This document shows positions 25,196 to 36,410 of a DNA stretch of 64,000 nt, piece by piece. The position numbers and the translations under genes are program-made. A model generated the notes under the pieces. The model was given only the letters and a program-made list of their open reading frames with translations. It had not been told where the DNA came from and searched no databases. Position 1 is the first letter of the stretch; every line of letters begins with the position of its first letter. This DNA is from Allobranchiibius huperziae (GTDB taxonomy: Bacteria; Actinomycetota; Actinomycetes; Actinomycetales; Dermatophilaceae): the NCBI RefSeq assembly GCF_013410455.1, contig NZ_JACCFW010000001.1, positions 2,620,929 through 2,684,928 on the forward strand. Reading direction: 5' to 3'.

Positions 25196-26329
25196 ATGCG
25201 GGTCGCCATCGTCACCGAGTCGTTCCTGCCCACCCTGAACGGCGTCACGACCAGCGTGTGCCGCGTCGCCGACCACCTGTTGGACGGCGGGCACCAGGTC
25301 CTGATCGTCTGCCCCTCACCCGCCCCCACGTCGTACCGGGGAGCGCGGGTGCACACCGTCCCCGGCGTCACGCTGCGCGACTTCCGGGTCGGTGTGCCGT
25401 TCCCCGACCTGTCCAAGGTCCTGGCCGACTTCCGGCCGGACGTGGTGCACGCGGCGTCGCCGTTCGCGCTCGGCGCCCGGGGCATCGCGGCGGCCCGCGA
25501 CCTCGGTGTGCCCACCGTCGCGGTCTTCCAGACCGACATGGCGACCTACCTGTCGCAGCACGCCGGCACCGCCTCGAGCGCCGTGGAGCGCGTCGTCTGG
25601 CACTGGCTGCGTCGCGTGCATTCCCTCGCCGACCTCACGCTCGCACCGAGCGCCACCTGCGCGGCCGACCTGGAACGGCACGGGATCCCGCGCGTCGCAC
25701 CGTGGGGTCGCGGGGTGGACACCGACCTCTTCCGCCCCCGCGGCGCCGCCGACACGGCGACCCACGAGCTGCGCCGCTCCCTCGCCCCGCAGGGACAGAC
25801 GGTCGTCGGGTACGTCGGTCGCCTGGCGCCCGAGAAGGAGGTGCATCGGCTCGCCGAGATCGCCGATCTGCCGGACGTCGCGCTGGTCGTCGTCGGTGAC
25901 GGGCCGAGCCGCGCCAAACTGGAACGGCTGCTCCCCCGGGCGCGCTTCCTCGGCTACCGGCAGGGAGCCGAGCTGGCCCGGGCGTACGCCGCGTTCGACG
26001 TCTTCGTGCACACCGGCACCTGCGAGACGTTCGGGCAGACACTGCAAGAGGCCATGGCGTCAGGGTTGCCGGTCGTCGCACCGGCCAGGGGTGGGCCCCT
26101 GGACGTCATCCGCGCCGGCGTGCACGGCCACCACTTCGACCCCGACCGGCCGGGCGCGCTGCAGGAGGCGGTGTGCGGAGTACTCGCGGATCCGCTCGGC
26201 TGCCGCCGGATGGGTGCGGCGGGTCGTCAGGACGCGCTGCAGCGAGGCTGGGCGCCGGTGGTCGATCAGCTGCTGACCTACTACGGGCGGGTCACGCACC
26301 CGGCGTACGACCGGCGCGTCGCCATATGA
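25196..26329 (+). CDS. GT4 glycosyltransferase, probable GDP-mannose-dependent alpha-mannosyltransferase
   Basis: 377 residues. A GT-B fold enzyme beginning MRVAIVTESFLPTLNGVTTS with the nucleotide-sugar site VGYVGRLAPEKEVHRLAEIA near residue 205 and the ETFGQTLQEAMASGLPVVAP (EX7E) motif near 285. The N-terminal pattern and FQTDMATYLSQHAG match the MgtA/PimB-like mannosyltransferases that elaborate actinobacterial glycolipids and lipomannan. The acceptor cannot be fixed from sequence. It is divergent from the GDP-mannose synthesis gene with 169 bp between them, and ends at a strong bidirectional hairpin shared with sdhB. Confidence 0.88.
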   Translation: MRVAIVTESFLPTLNGVTTSVCRVADHLLDGGHQVLIVCPSPAPTSYRGARVHTVPGVTLRDFRVGVPFPDLSKVLADFRPDVVHAASPFALGARGIAAARDLGVPTVAVFQTDMATYLSQHAGTASSAVERVVWHWLRRVHSLADLTLAPSATCAADLERHGIPRVAPWGRGVDTDLFRPRGAADTATHELRRSLAPQGQTVVGYVGRLAPEKEVHRLAEIADLPDVALVVVGDGPSRAKLERLLPRARFLGYRQGAELARAYAAFDVFVHTGTCETFGQTLQEAMASGLPVVAPARGGPLDVIRAGVHGHHFDPDRPGALQEAVCGVLADPLGCRRMGAAGRQDALQRGWAPVVDQLLTYYGRVTHPAYDRRVAI

Positions 26330-26331
26330 CA

Positions 26332-26358
26332 GCGCCCGGGCCGCAAGGACCCGGGCGC
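26332..26358. terminator. Bidirectional terminator between convergent genes
   Basis: GCGCCCGGG (26332-26340) and CCCGGGCGC (26350-26358) form a perfect 9-bp GC stem with a 9-nt loop, placed two bases after the glycosyltransferase stop and 16 bp from the sdhB stop. No T-tract is seen on either strand. Confidence 0.6.
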
Positions 26359-26374
26359 CGCACAGACCGGTCGC

Positions 26375-27118
26375 TCAGTGAGCGCCCTTCTTGGCCTTGC
26401 GGAAGTCCTTGTTCAGCTGGTTGATCACGTCGAGCGGGATCTCCTTGGGGCACGCCGCAGCGCACTCCCCGATGTTGGTGCAACCGCCGAAGCCCTCGGC
26501 GTCGTGCTGGTTGACCATCGAGACCACGCGCGAGTCGCGCTCCGGCTGACCCTGGGGCAGCTCGCCCAGGTGGGCGATCTTGGCGCCCATGAAGAGCATC
26601 CCGGACGCGTTCGGGCAGGCCGCCACGCACGCGCCGCAGCCGATGCAAGTCGCGGTGTCGAACGCGCGATCGGCGTTGGCCTTGGGCACCGGCACCGAGT
26701 GCGCCTCAGGGGCGGCACCGGTGTTGACCGAGATGTAGCCGCCGGCCTGGATGATCCGGTCGAACGCCGAGCGGTCGACCACGAGGTCGCGCAGCACCGG
26801 GAACGACGACGCGCGCCACGGCTCGACGGTGATCGTCTCGCCGTCGCTGAAGGAGCGCATGTGCAGCTGGCAGGTGGTGGTGACATCGGGGCCGTGCGCC
26901 ATTCCGGAGATCATCAGTCCGCACTGCCCGCAGATGCCTTCGCGACAGTCGGAGTCGAAGGCGACGGGCTCCTCGCCCTTGCCGATGAGGTCCTCGTTCA
27001 GGACGTCGAGCATCTCCAGGAACGACATGTCGTCGGAGATGTCGCGCACGTCGTACGTCGCGAAGTCGCCGCCGTCGTCGGGCCCGGCCTGACGCCAGAT
27101 CTTGAGGGTGAGATTCAT
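26375..27118 (-). CDS. sdhB: Succinate dehydrogenase iron-sulfur subunit
   Basis: 247 residues. The [2Fe-2S] site is [15 protein letters not shown] near residue 58 with a fourth cysteine at TTCQLHM. The [4Fe-4S] and [3Fe-4S] sites are [20 protein letters not shown] near 150 and [15 protein letters not shown] near 210. It passes electrons from SdhA to the membrane haem subunit. Last gene of sdhCAB, 2 bp after sdhA. The [14 protein letters not shown] form is that of the type B menaquinone-linked enzymes of actinobacteria and bacilli. Confidence 0.95.
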   Translation of the reverse strand: MNLTLKIWRQAGPDDGGDFATYDVRDISDDMSFLEMLDVLNEDLIGKGEEPVAFDSDCREGICGQCGLMISGMAHGPDVTTTCQLHMRSFSDGETITVEPWRASSFPVLRDLVVDRSAFDRIIQAGGYISVNTGAAPEAHSVPVPKANADRAFDTATCIGCGACVAACPNASGMLFMGAKIAHLGELPQGQPERDSRVVSMVNQHDAEGFGGCTNIGECAAACPKEIPLDVINQLNKDFRKAKKGAH

Positions 27119-27120
27119 GG

Positions 27121-29106
<1,986 letters not shown>

Positions 29107-29115
29107 CTGCGGCCC

Positions 29116-29841
29116 TCACTTGATGACGCCGAACAGGATGAACAGGGGCGGGACGATGAAGCCGACGGCGACGATCAAGCCGATGGCCAGGCCCGCGAGC
29201 TTCCAGTACCGCCGGGCCGCGGGCGTGCTCGCGAGGCCCAGGGTCTGCGAGGCGCTCCAGACCCCGTGGTGCAGGTGCATGAGCAGCGCGGCCATCGCCA
29301 CCAGGTAGATCAGCGTCATCCACCACGTGTTGAACGTGTGCACGACCAGCTCGAACGGGTCCTGCGTGACCGACGCGCTCTGGCCGCCGGGGCCGACGTT
29401 CACCTTGAAGAAGGTGAACTCGATCAGGTGCCAGATGATGAAGAGCAGCAGCGCGAGCCCGCCCCAGCGCATCCACTTGGACGAGAACGACTGCACGACC
29501 GTCTTCTTCACCGCGTAGCGCTGCGGCCGGGCGGCCTTCGAGCGCTTCCACAGGGTGACCGCGGCGTAGATGTGCAGCACCACGCTGACCCCCAGCACGA
29601 TCTCCATGATCGTGAGGAAGCCGTGCCGCGGCAGCTCCGGAGTGCCCAACGTGCGTAGGCCCTCGGCGTACTCGTTGTACGCGGCGTGCCCGGCGAAGAG
29701 CTTGAGGTTGCCGTACATGTGCGCGAGCACGTACAGCACGAAGATGATGCCCGTGACCGCCATGACGGTCTTCAGGTAGACGCTGCTGCCCGTCTTCCCC
29801 GTGCGCTTGGCGCGCTTCGCAGGGAGGGTTGAAATAGCCAC
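29116..29841 (-). CDS. sdhC: Succinate dehydrogenase cytochrome b subunit (type B, single polypeptide)
   Basis: 241 residues from GTG 29841 (VAISTLPAKRAKRTGKTG); upstream in-frame sequence has no family similarity. Five transmembrane helices carry histidines typical of the di-haem type B anchor: FVLYVLAHMYGNLKLFAG, GVSVVLHIYAAVTLW, FIIWHLIEFTFF and ALLMHLHHGVWSASQTLG. A single large anchor subunit explains the lack of an sdhD gene. First gene of sdhCAB; a DtxR/IdeR-like sequence lies 38 bp upstream. Confidence 0.93.
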   Translation of the reverse strand: MAISTLPAKRAKRTGKTGSSVYLKTVMAVTGIIFVLYVLAHMYGNLKLFAGHAAYNEYAEGLRTLGTPELPRHGFLTIMEIVLGVSVVLHIYAAVTLWKRSKAARPQRYAVKKTVVQSFSSKWMRWGGLALLLFIIWHLIEFTFFKVNVGPGGQSASVTQDPFELVVHTFNTWWMTLIYLVAMAALLMHLHHGVWSASQTLGLASTPAARRYWKLAGLAIGLIVAVGFIVPPLFILFGVIK

Positions 29842-29879
29842 AGCCTGGAGATTACTGCGCAGTTGCGCGCGCCCCTCGC

Positions 29880-29898
29880 TTAGGTGGGCCTCACCCGG
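29880..29898. promoter_or_regulatory. Weak DtxR/IdeR-box-like sequence upstream of sdhCAB
   Basis: TTAGGTGGGCCTCACCCGG matches the consensus TTAGGTTAGGCTAACCTAA at about 12 of 19 positions, with an intact left half-site (TTAGGT) and partial symmetry (GGTGGGCCTCACC). Iron-responsive control of sdh is known in corynebacteria (via DtxR and RipA). The match is too weak to be convincing alone. Confidence 0.25.
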
Positions 29899-29935
29899 CG
29901 GATGTGTCGTGCGACACCTGGTTGTACGCCGCGAG

Positions 29936-30257
29936 CGTCGGTTGCCGGTGCTGCGGTCACCTTCCGACACCCGGCGTAGGCATCAGGCGGCCTGGACGAG
30001 GACCGCTGGCGTCAGCTCCCCTGCCGGCCGCCGCGCGGGTGGGTTATCGGCGCTGCGGTCACATTCCTGCGTCTGTCGTACGCGGCCGGGTGGGTTGTTG
30101 GCGCTTCGGTCACTTCCCGACATGCCAGGTGGCGCTGGAGCGGAAGGGGGGGCAAGCGGCTCCCTTCCAGGCGCCTGAAAACATCGGCTGGCGGCGCGGC
30201 CCGCCCACCAGATCCACCCCCACGTGTGGAATCGGCGCCGCGGTCACTTTCCTGCGG
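29936..30257. repeat. Repeat family E, degenerate tandem array E2
   Basis: Four recognisable units of the motif GGGTGGGTTATCGGCGCTGC with continuation GGTCACATTCC: at about 29936-29969, 30037-30071, 30088-30121 and 30224-30257. The first to second spacing is about 102 bp and second to third 51 bp, a period of about 51 bp with one decayed unit (near 30004). The same unit forms E1 at 18425. The last unit overlaps the 3' end of the 2'-5' RNA ligase-like gene and supplies its stop. This array fills the gap between sdhC and that gene; I see no other gene in 29842-30243. Short open frames here are repeat translations. Confidence 0.7.
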
Positions 30258-30795
30258 AGACGGGGACCCCGCGGGCGGCAGGCGTCCCGGCGAAGGAGAA
30301 GTGGCGCACGGGACGCCACACCTCGTCCGCACCGTGCTCGTAGAGGTCGAAACCCTCGACCTGGAACCGCGCCTCGAACCCCGCCAATTCGTTGAACGCG
30401 CGGTCCAGACCCTCTTCGGGTACGTCGTGGGCGATCGTCACGTGCGGGTGGTAGGGGAAGAGCAGCGTGCGGGCGACCGGGCCGGAGCGCACCTGCGCCT
30501 CGATCTGCTCGCAGTTGCTGATGCCCTCGGCGACCGCCACGAAGACGACCTCGGAGGTCGGCCGGAAGGTGCCCGTGCCGCGCAGCGTCATCCGGAAGGG
30601 GCTGTGCCGCGCGGCGACCGAGGCCAGGTGATGCAGCAGCACGTCCCGGTCGGCTTCCTCCAGCTGCGTCGGCGGCATCAGCGTGACGTGCGGCGGCACG
30701 GCATCGGCGAGGTCGTCGCCCGCGCGGCGCCGGGCCTCCTGCAACTGGGCCGCCCACGGCTCGGGCACCGCGAAGGAGACTCCGATGGTCGGCAT
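30244..30795 (-). CDS. thpR: 2'-5' RNA ligase/cyclic phosphodiesterase family protein
   Basis: 183 residues with the two HxTx motifs of the 2H phosphoesterase fold: PPHVTLMPPTQL near residue 35 and YHPHVTIAHDVPEEG near 116. Bacterial members cyclise or open 2',3'-cyclic phosphate RNA ends; the physiological substrate is uncertain. The last residues (SAGK, stop) are encoded by a family E repeat unit. It starts 5 bp after trpS, so the two are co-transcribed. Confidence 0.85.
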   Translation of the reverse strand: MPTIGVSFAVPEPWAAQLQEARRRAGDDLADAVPPHVTLMPPTQLEEADRDVLLHHLASVAARHSPFRMTLRGTGTFRPTSEVVFVAVAEGISNCEQIEAQVRSGPVARTLLFPYHPHVTIAHDVPEEGLDRAFNELAGFEARFQVEGFDLYEHGADEVWRPVRHFSFAGTPAARGVPVSAGK

Positions 30796-30800
30796 GCAGG

Positions 30801-32727
<1,927 letters not shown>

Positions 32728-32747
32728 CGCTCCCGCCCTCCCCGGCC

Positions 32748-32817
32748 CGAGTGGCATACATATGTTTCCGGTGCACCCCTTACGAGTGCGCCGCTCGAGG
32801 GGTTTGTCTGCCACTCG
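32748..32817. repeat. Palindromic repeat family B, copy B2
   Basis: 70 bp; outer arms CGAGTGGCA (32748-32756) and TGCCACTCG (32809-32817). It shares the 19-nt left end and GGTGCACCC with B1 and B3 but has a different right-hand interior. It lies between two convergent genes. The 3' end of the nuclease-like gene runs into it: the last 12 codons and the stop (32780) are repeat sequence. Confidence 0.8.
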
Positions 32818-33871
32818 AAAGGTCGGGCACTGGCCACTGCTGCGAGTGCCCCGTGCGCAGCCCTACTGCGCGCAGGCGTCGCAGCATCGGGGTTGCGTTC
32901 CACGCGTCGTCCCAGATCCACCGGACCACGGTGAGACCAAGTGCCCGGAGGCGGTCTTCGCGCTGCTTCTCACGCCAGAGGATCCCTGCCGCCTGCGCCG
33001 ATGACTGCCTGTCGTCGACGCCGTACTTCGTCTTGCCGTCGAATTCGCCCACGACGCCGAGTTCCTTCCAGAACATGTCCACCCGCCCGATGAATCCCCG
33101 GTAGTCGCGGAACTCCACCTGCAGGCTCGGCCGCGGAAAGCCGGCCGTGTAGAGCTGCACCCGGCTCAGGGACTCGCCGGCCGATTCGCCTCCGACATCG
33201 GCGAGCGCAAGTGCCAGCGCGGCGAGCTGCCGCCCCCTACCGCCGCGCGGCACAGCGCGAAGCTCGGCCCGGAGCTCGTCGTGCGACGCGAGTCCTCGCG
33301 TGAGGACGCTGTCCATCACGCTCACCCCGGAAGCGAGTGACTGCACCCTTGCAATGTCCACCGCCGTACGCGCCGGGCTGGTCACGCACAGACCGTCCAG
33401 CTCAATGCCGTCGGGCAGGTTCTGGGTGCGTCGGCGAATCAACCCGGGTGACCTGCCGGTCCGGCCATCAGCGACCAGCATCTCGACGGACGACTGCTGC
33501 TTGCCGACGGTGGGCAGACCCCAAGCCCGGGCCGCCGTGCAGTGGGAGAACAGGCGGCCCCGCTCGGCCGAAGCGGAGATTGCGTGCGCCCGTAGAAGCA
33601 GCTGCGCATTGGCCGACAGCTGCTCCCAGCCGTCGCGATCGACGTAGGCACCGCGGCGGACACGCTGCAATCGGGCGGCGTTCGATTGCTGGTCCGCCGG
33701 GCCATCCCCGTCGGCAGTGACATCGCCCAGCCCTCCGGCCACCAGAGGGAGGGCTGCAGCGGCGTCAGCGTCGACCAGCTGGATGCGGCCCAAGTGGTAC
33801 GGCCGGGCAGGGAAGGAGGGCTCGTCCATCCGGCACGGTGGCATGAATGAGCGATCGCCCGCAGACGTCAT
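32780..33871 (-). CDS. Putative nuclease, PDDEXK/Vsr-like (DUF559-type) C-terminal domain
   Basis: 363 residues from ATG 33871 (GAGG six bases upstream; ATGs at 33844 and 33829 are alternatives). The body resembles actinobacterial orphan proteins with an AbiEi-like beginning (QRVRRGAYVDRDGWEQLSAN, LFSHCTAARAWGLP). A C-terminal nuclease-like core follows: Asp265 (GRVDMFW), Glu276-x-Asp278-x-Lys280 (GEFDGK), then KQREDRLRALGLTVVRWIWD, the strand-helix end of Vsr/DUF559 proteins. It parallels the protein at 21733-22647 motif for motif. Repeats B2 and B3 flank it; its final 12 residues are encoded by B2. No function has been shown for this kind. Confidence 0.72.
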   Translation of the reverse strand: MTSAGDRSFMPPCRMDEPSFPARPYHLGRIQLVDADAAAALPLVAGGLGDVTADGDGPADQQSNAARLQRVRRGAYVDRDGWEQLSANAQLLLRAHAISASAERGRLFSHCTAARAWGLPTVGKQQSSVEMLVADGRTGRSPGLIRRRTQNLPDGIELDGLCVTSPARTAVDIARVQSLASGVSVMDSVLTRGLASHDELRAELRAVPRGGRGRQLAALALALADVGGESAGESLSRVQLYTAGFPRPSLQVEFRDYRGFIGRVDMFWKELGVVGEFDGKTKYGVDDRQSSAQAAGILWREKQREDRLRALGLTVVRWIWDDAWNATPMLRRLRAVGLRTGHSQQWPVPDLSSGRQTPRAAHS

Positions 33872-33881
33872 CCACAGCCTC

Positions 33882-33955
33882 GTCGAGTGGCATACATATG
33901 TTTCGACTGGCGTACCTACATGTGGTGCACCCGATACATATCTATGCCACTCGAC
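33882..33955. repeat. Palindromic repeat family B, copy B3
   Basis: 74 bp with perfect 13-bp arms GTCGAGTGGCATA and TATGCCACTCGAC at its ends. Same orientation as B1 and B2. Its interior matches B1 closely (TGGCGTACCT against TGGCATACCT, then GTGGTGCACCCGA). It begins 11 bp from the nuclease-like gene's start and ends 9 bp from the stop codon of the phosphatase gene. Confidence 0.85.
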
Positions 33956-33964
33956 AGGAGGGCG

Positions 33965-34528
33965 TCAGTAGGTCGGCGAGAGTTGCCTGAACGCAGCCAC
34001 GACCGGCGGCAGCACCTGCTCGACTTGTGAGGCCATCCGCGCGTACGCCTCGTGCCCCTGTCGGAACGGGTCGTCGATGCCGGAGTCGTCGACGTCACGC
34101 GCCTCGACCTCTCCCCGGCGCGACGAGGCCAGCGCCACCAACGCAGCGACTCCACTCACCCCAGAGGGCACGTCGGCGGCTCCCACCAGATCGCTGAAGT
34201 CGGCAAGAGCGAAGACGTAGCGCAGGCCTCGCGGGGCGGTGCGGACCACCTCGCTGCGGTGTTCCCGCGTCGCGGTCAGCACCAGATCGGCCTGCTCGAC
34301 CATCGCGGGGGTGAGCTGACGCGCGAGGAAACCCTCCGCGTCGACACCACCTTGGGTCAGGAGTTCGGACGACTCCTCCGACATCGGCTCCCCCACGAGC
34401 GCCATCGTGCCCGCGCTGGAGACCTGGACGCCGAGGTCACCTATCGACGCGCGCAGCAGTCGCTCGATGTAGGGCGAGCGGCACACGTTGCCCGTGCACA
34501 CGACCAGGACGGCGCCGGCATCAGTCAT
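33965..34528 (-). CDS. Low-molecular-weight protein-tyrosine phosphatase (Wzb-like)
   Basis: 187 residues from ATG 34528 (MTDAGAVLVVCTGNVCRSPY); an ATG nine bases earlier is possible. The P-loop CTGNVCR (Cys11 to Arg17) is at the N-terminus as in all LMW phosphatases, and the general acid lies in DSGIDDPFRQG near residue 155. In exopolysaccharide loci such enzymes dephosphorylate the tyrosine-rich tail of the co-polymerase kinase, which here is encoded divergently at 34984. This gene marks the left edge of the polysaccharide locus. Confidence 0.9.
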   Translation of the reverse strand: MTDAGAVLVVCTGNVCRSPYIERLLRASIGDLGVQVSSAGTMALVGEPMSEESSELLTQGGVDAEGFLARQLTPAMVEQADLVLTATREHRSEVVRTAPRGLRYVFALADFSDLVGAADVPSGVSGVAALVALASSRRGEVEARDVDDSGIDDPFRQGHEAYARMASQVEQVLPPVVAAFRQLSPTY

Positions 34529-34537
34529 GCCTCGCAT

Positions 34538-34983
34538 CGTAGGGGTCGCGCGATGCGTCTATTCGGCCGGATCGAAAGTAAAGAATGCGTCAAGGAATGG
34601 TACGCATAAGACAGATAAACAACAGGCCTTCCAGCGATCTGCCCGCCCTGCAAAAAGGACCATGCTCTAAGGCGTCTGAGTCCTCGAAACGGCTGTTAGC
34701 GTCTACCGCGTTCTACCCGCCAGGCTGCCCACTCAGCGACGGCCATCCTCCGTGAGAGGTCTGCCTTATGGTTACGCTTCCACCCCGTGACGACCGTCGT
34801 ACGACGGGCCGACACCGAACGGTGCAAGGCGAATACGCTAAGTAACGCAAGAGTAACCTAGCCCCGCTGCAGACTCACCATGGGGGAGAGTCACGCCGTC
34901 CGGCATCACGCAGCGCCGACAATTCGCCGTCGAAATGACGCGTGACCGGCCCATTCTCAAGCTTTAGTTCGGAAAGGTTTTCC
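34538..34983. promoter_or_regulatory. 446-bp intergenic region upstream of the polysaccharide locus
   Basis: No convincing gene. The left half is AT-richer (for example AAGACAGATAAACAACAGG near 34609) and probably holds divergent promoters. A perfect 14-bp palindrome CCGTCGTACGACGG lies at 34794-34807, a plausible regulator site. The region TACGCTAAGTAACGC near 34835 could include a -10 box. Its right end carries GGAAAGG (34971-34977), the ribosome-binding site of the kinase gene. Long leaders of this kind are common before exopolysaccharide operons. Confidence 0.4.
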
Positions 34984-36399
34984 GTGGATCTTCGGACCTA
35001 TCTGCGAGTCCTGCGCAAACGGTGGAGAATCGTGGTCACCACCACGATCGTCATGGTCGTGCTCGCGTCGGCATACACGCTGGCGAGCACGAAGTCTTAC
35101 CAATCCACTGTGCAGTTCTTCGTGTCGACCTCCGACTCGAGCGACTCGGCGCAGTTGGCCCAGGGCAGCACCTTCAGCCAGGCCCGCGTGACGTCGTACA
35201 CCCAGCTCGTCACGGCCCCCGTGGTGCTGAACCCGGTCATCGAGCAGCTCAAGCTGCCGACGACGGCGGCCGACCTGGGCGCGAAGGTTTCGGCGACCGT
35301 GCCGCCCAACACCGTGCTGATCAACGTCGCGGTGACGAACACGAGCGCCTACCAGGCGCAGCGCATCGCCGCGGCGATCGCCCAGCAATTCCCGAAGACC
35401 GTCGAGGGCATCGAGCGGGTCTCCGCCAAGTCGCAGAGCCCGGTCAAGGTGACCACCACGAAGTCCCCGATCATCGACCGCTCCCCCGTGAGCCCTCGCC
35501 CGGTGCGCAACGTGCTGCTCGGTCTCGTGCTGGGTCTGCTGCTCGGCATCGGCCTCGCTGTGCTGCGTCAGCTGCTCGACAACCGGGTCCGCACCAAGGA
35601 GGACGTCGAGGAGCTGGCCGACAACCTCACGGTCATCGGCACGATCCCCTTCGACTCCGACGCCGCCAAGCACCCGCTGCTCCTGGCCTCCGACACCCAC
35701 TCCACCCGGTCGGAATCCTTCCGGTCGCTGCGCACCAACCTGCGCTTCGTCGATGCCGCTCACCACCACCGGATCATCGTGATGACGTCGGCGTTGGCCG
35801 GCGAGGGCAAGACCACCACGACGGCCAACCTGGCGTTGACGCTGGCGGAGAACGGCCTGAGCGTCTGCCTGATCGAGGGCGACCTGCGCCGGCCGCGTCT
35901 CCTCGACTACCTGGGCCTGGAGGGCGCCGTCGGTCTGACCGACGTCCTGATCGAGCAGGCGTCGCTGGCGGACGTGCTGCAGCCGTACGGCAAGCACCGC
36001 CTCTCGGTGCTCGGCGCCGGCCAGCTGCCCCCGAACCCGAGCGAGCTGCTCGGCTCCCCCGCCATGGGCGAGACGCTGCGACGCCTCAGCGAGCAGTTCG
36101 ACTACGTCCTCATCGACGCGCCGCCGCTGCTGCCCGTCACCGACGCCGCCGTGCTCAGCACTCAGGCGAGCGGCTGCGTGCTGGTGGTCGGCAGCGGTCT
36201 GGTCACCCGTGACCAGCTCGGCGCGGCACTGGGGTCGCTGCAGGCCGTCAACGGCACCGTGCTCGGTGTGGCGCTCAACCGCGTCCCCCGCGCCAACCGC
36301 GTCGCCGGTTACTACGACTACTACACCTACCGGCCGAACCCGGGCGGCACTCGCGCCGCGAGCCACGCCAAGTCCGAGCACGCATCGAGCCGGAAGTAA
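34984..36399 (+). CDS. Polysaccharide co-polymerase with tyrosine autokinase domain (Wzc/CpsCD-like)
   Basis: 471 residues from GTG 34984. It has an N-terminal Wzz domain with transmembrane helices near residues 19-40 and 172-192 and a periplasmic part between them. A cytosolic BY-kinase follows: Walker A SALAGEGKTTTTAN near 268, Walker A' VCLIEGDLRRPRLLDYLG (Glu where Asp is common) and Walker B YVLIDAPPLLPVTDA near 373. The tail carries a tyrosine cluster YYDYYTY near 442-450, the usual autophosphorylation site. It controls chain length and export of the polymer, with the phosphatase at 33965 as its opposite. Confidence 0.92.
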   Translation: MDLRTYLRVLRKRWRIVVTTTIVMVVLASAYTLASTKSYQSTVQFFVSTSDSSDSAQLAQGSTFSQARVTSYTQLVTAPVVLNPVIEQLKLPTTAADLGAKVSATVPPNTVLINVAVTNTSAYQAQRIAAAIAQQFPKTVEGIERVSAKSQSPVKVTTTKSPIIDRSPVSPRPVRNVLLGLVLGLLLGIGLAVLRQLLDNRVRTKEDVEELADNLTVIGTIPFDSDAAKHPLLLASDTHSTRSESFRSLRTNLRFVDAAHHHRIIVMTSALAGEGKTTTTANLALTLAENGLSVCLIEGDLRRPRLLDYLGLEGAVGLTDVLIEQASLADVLQPYGKHRLSVLGAGQLPPNPSELLGSPAMGETLRRLSEQFDYVLIDAPPLLPVTDAAVLSTQASGCVLVVGSGLVTRDQLGAALGSLQAVNGTVLGVALNRVPRANRVAGYYDYYTYRPNPGGTRAASHAKSEHASSRK

Positions 36400-36410
36400 A
36401 CGACACACAC

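Noticed and set aside
29936-30257. CRISPR-like periodic repeat (about 51-bp step)
   Set aside because: Units are degenerate, only four are recognisable, the intervening parts are not uniform spacers and no cas gene is in the window.
30012-30332. Short minus-strand frame encoding repeated VTAAPITHP-like peptides
   Set aside because: It is a translation of the family E repeat units, not a gene: the repeat continues through non-coding spacing and the frame changes between units.
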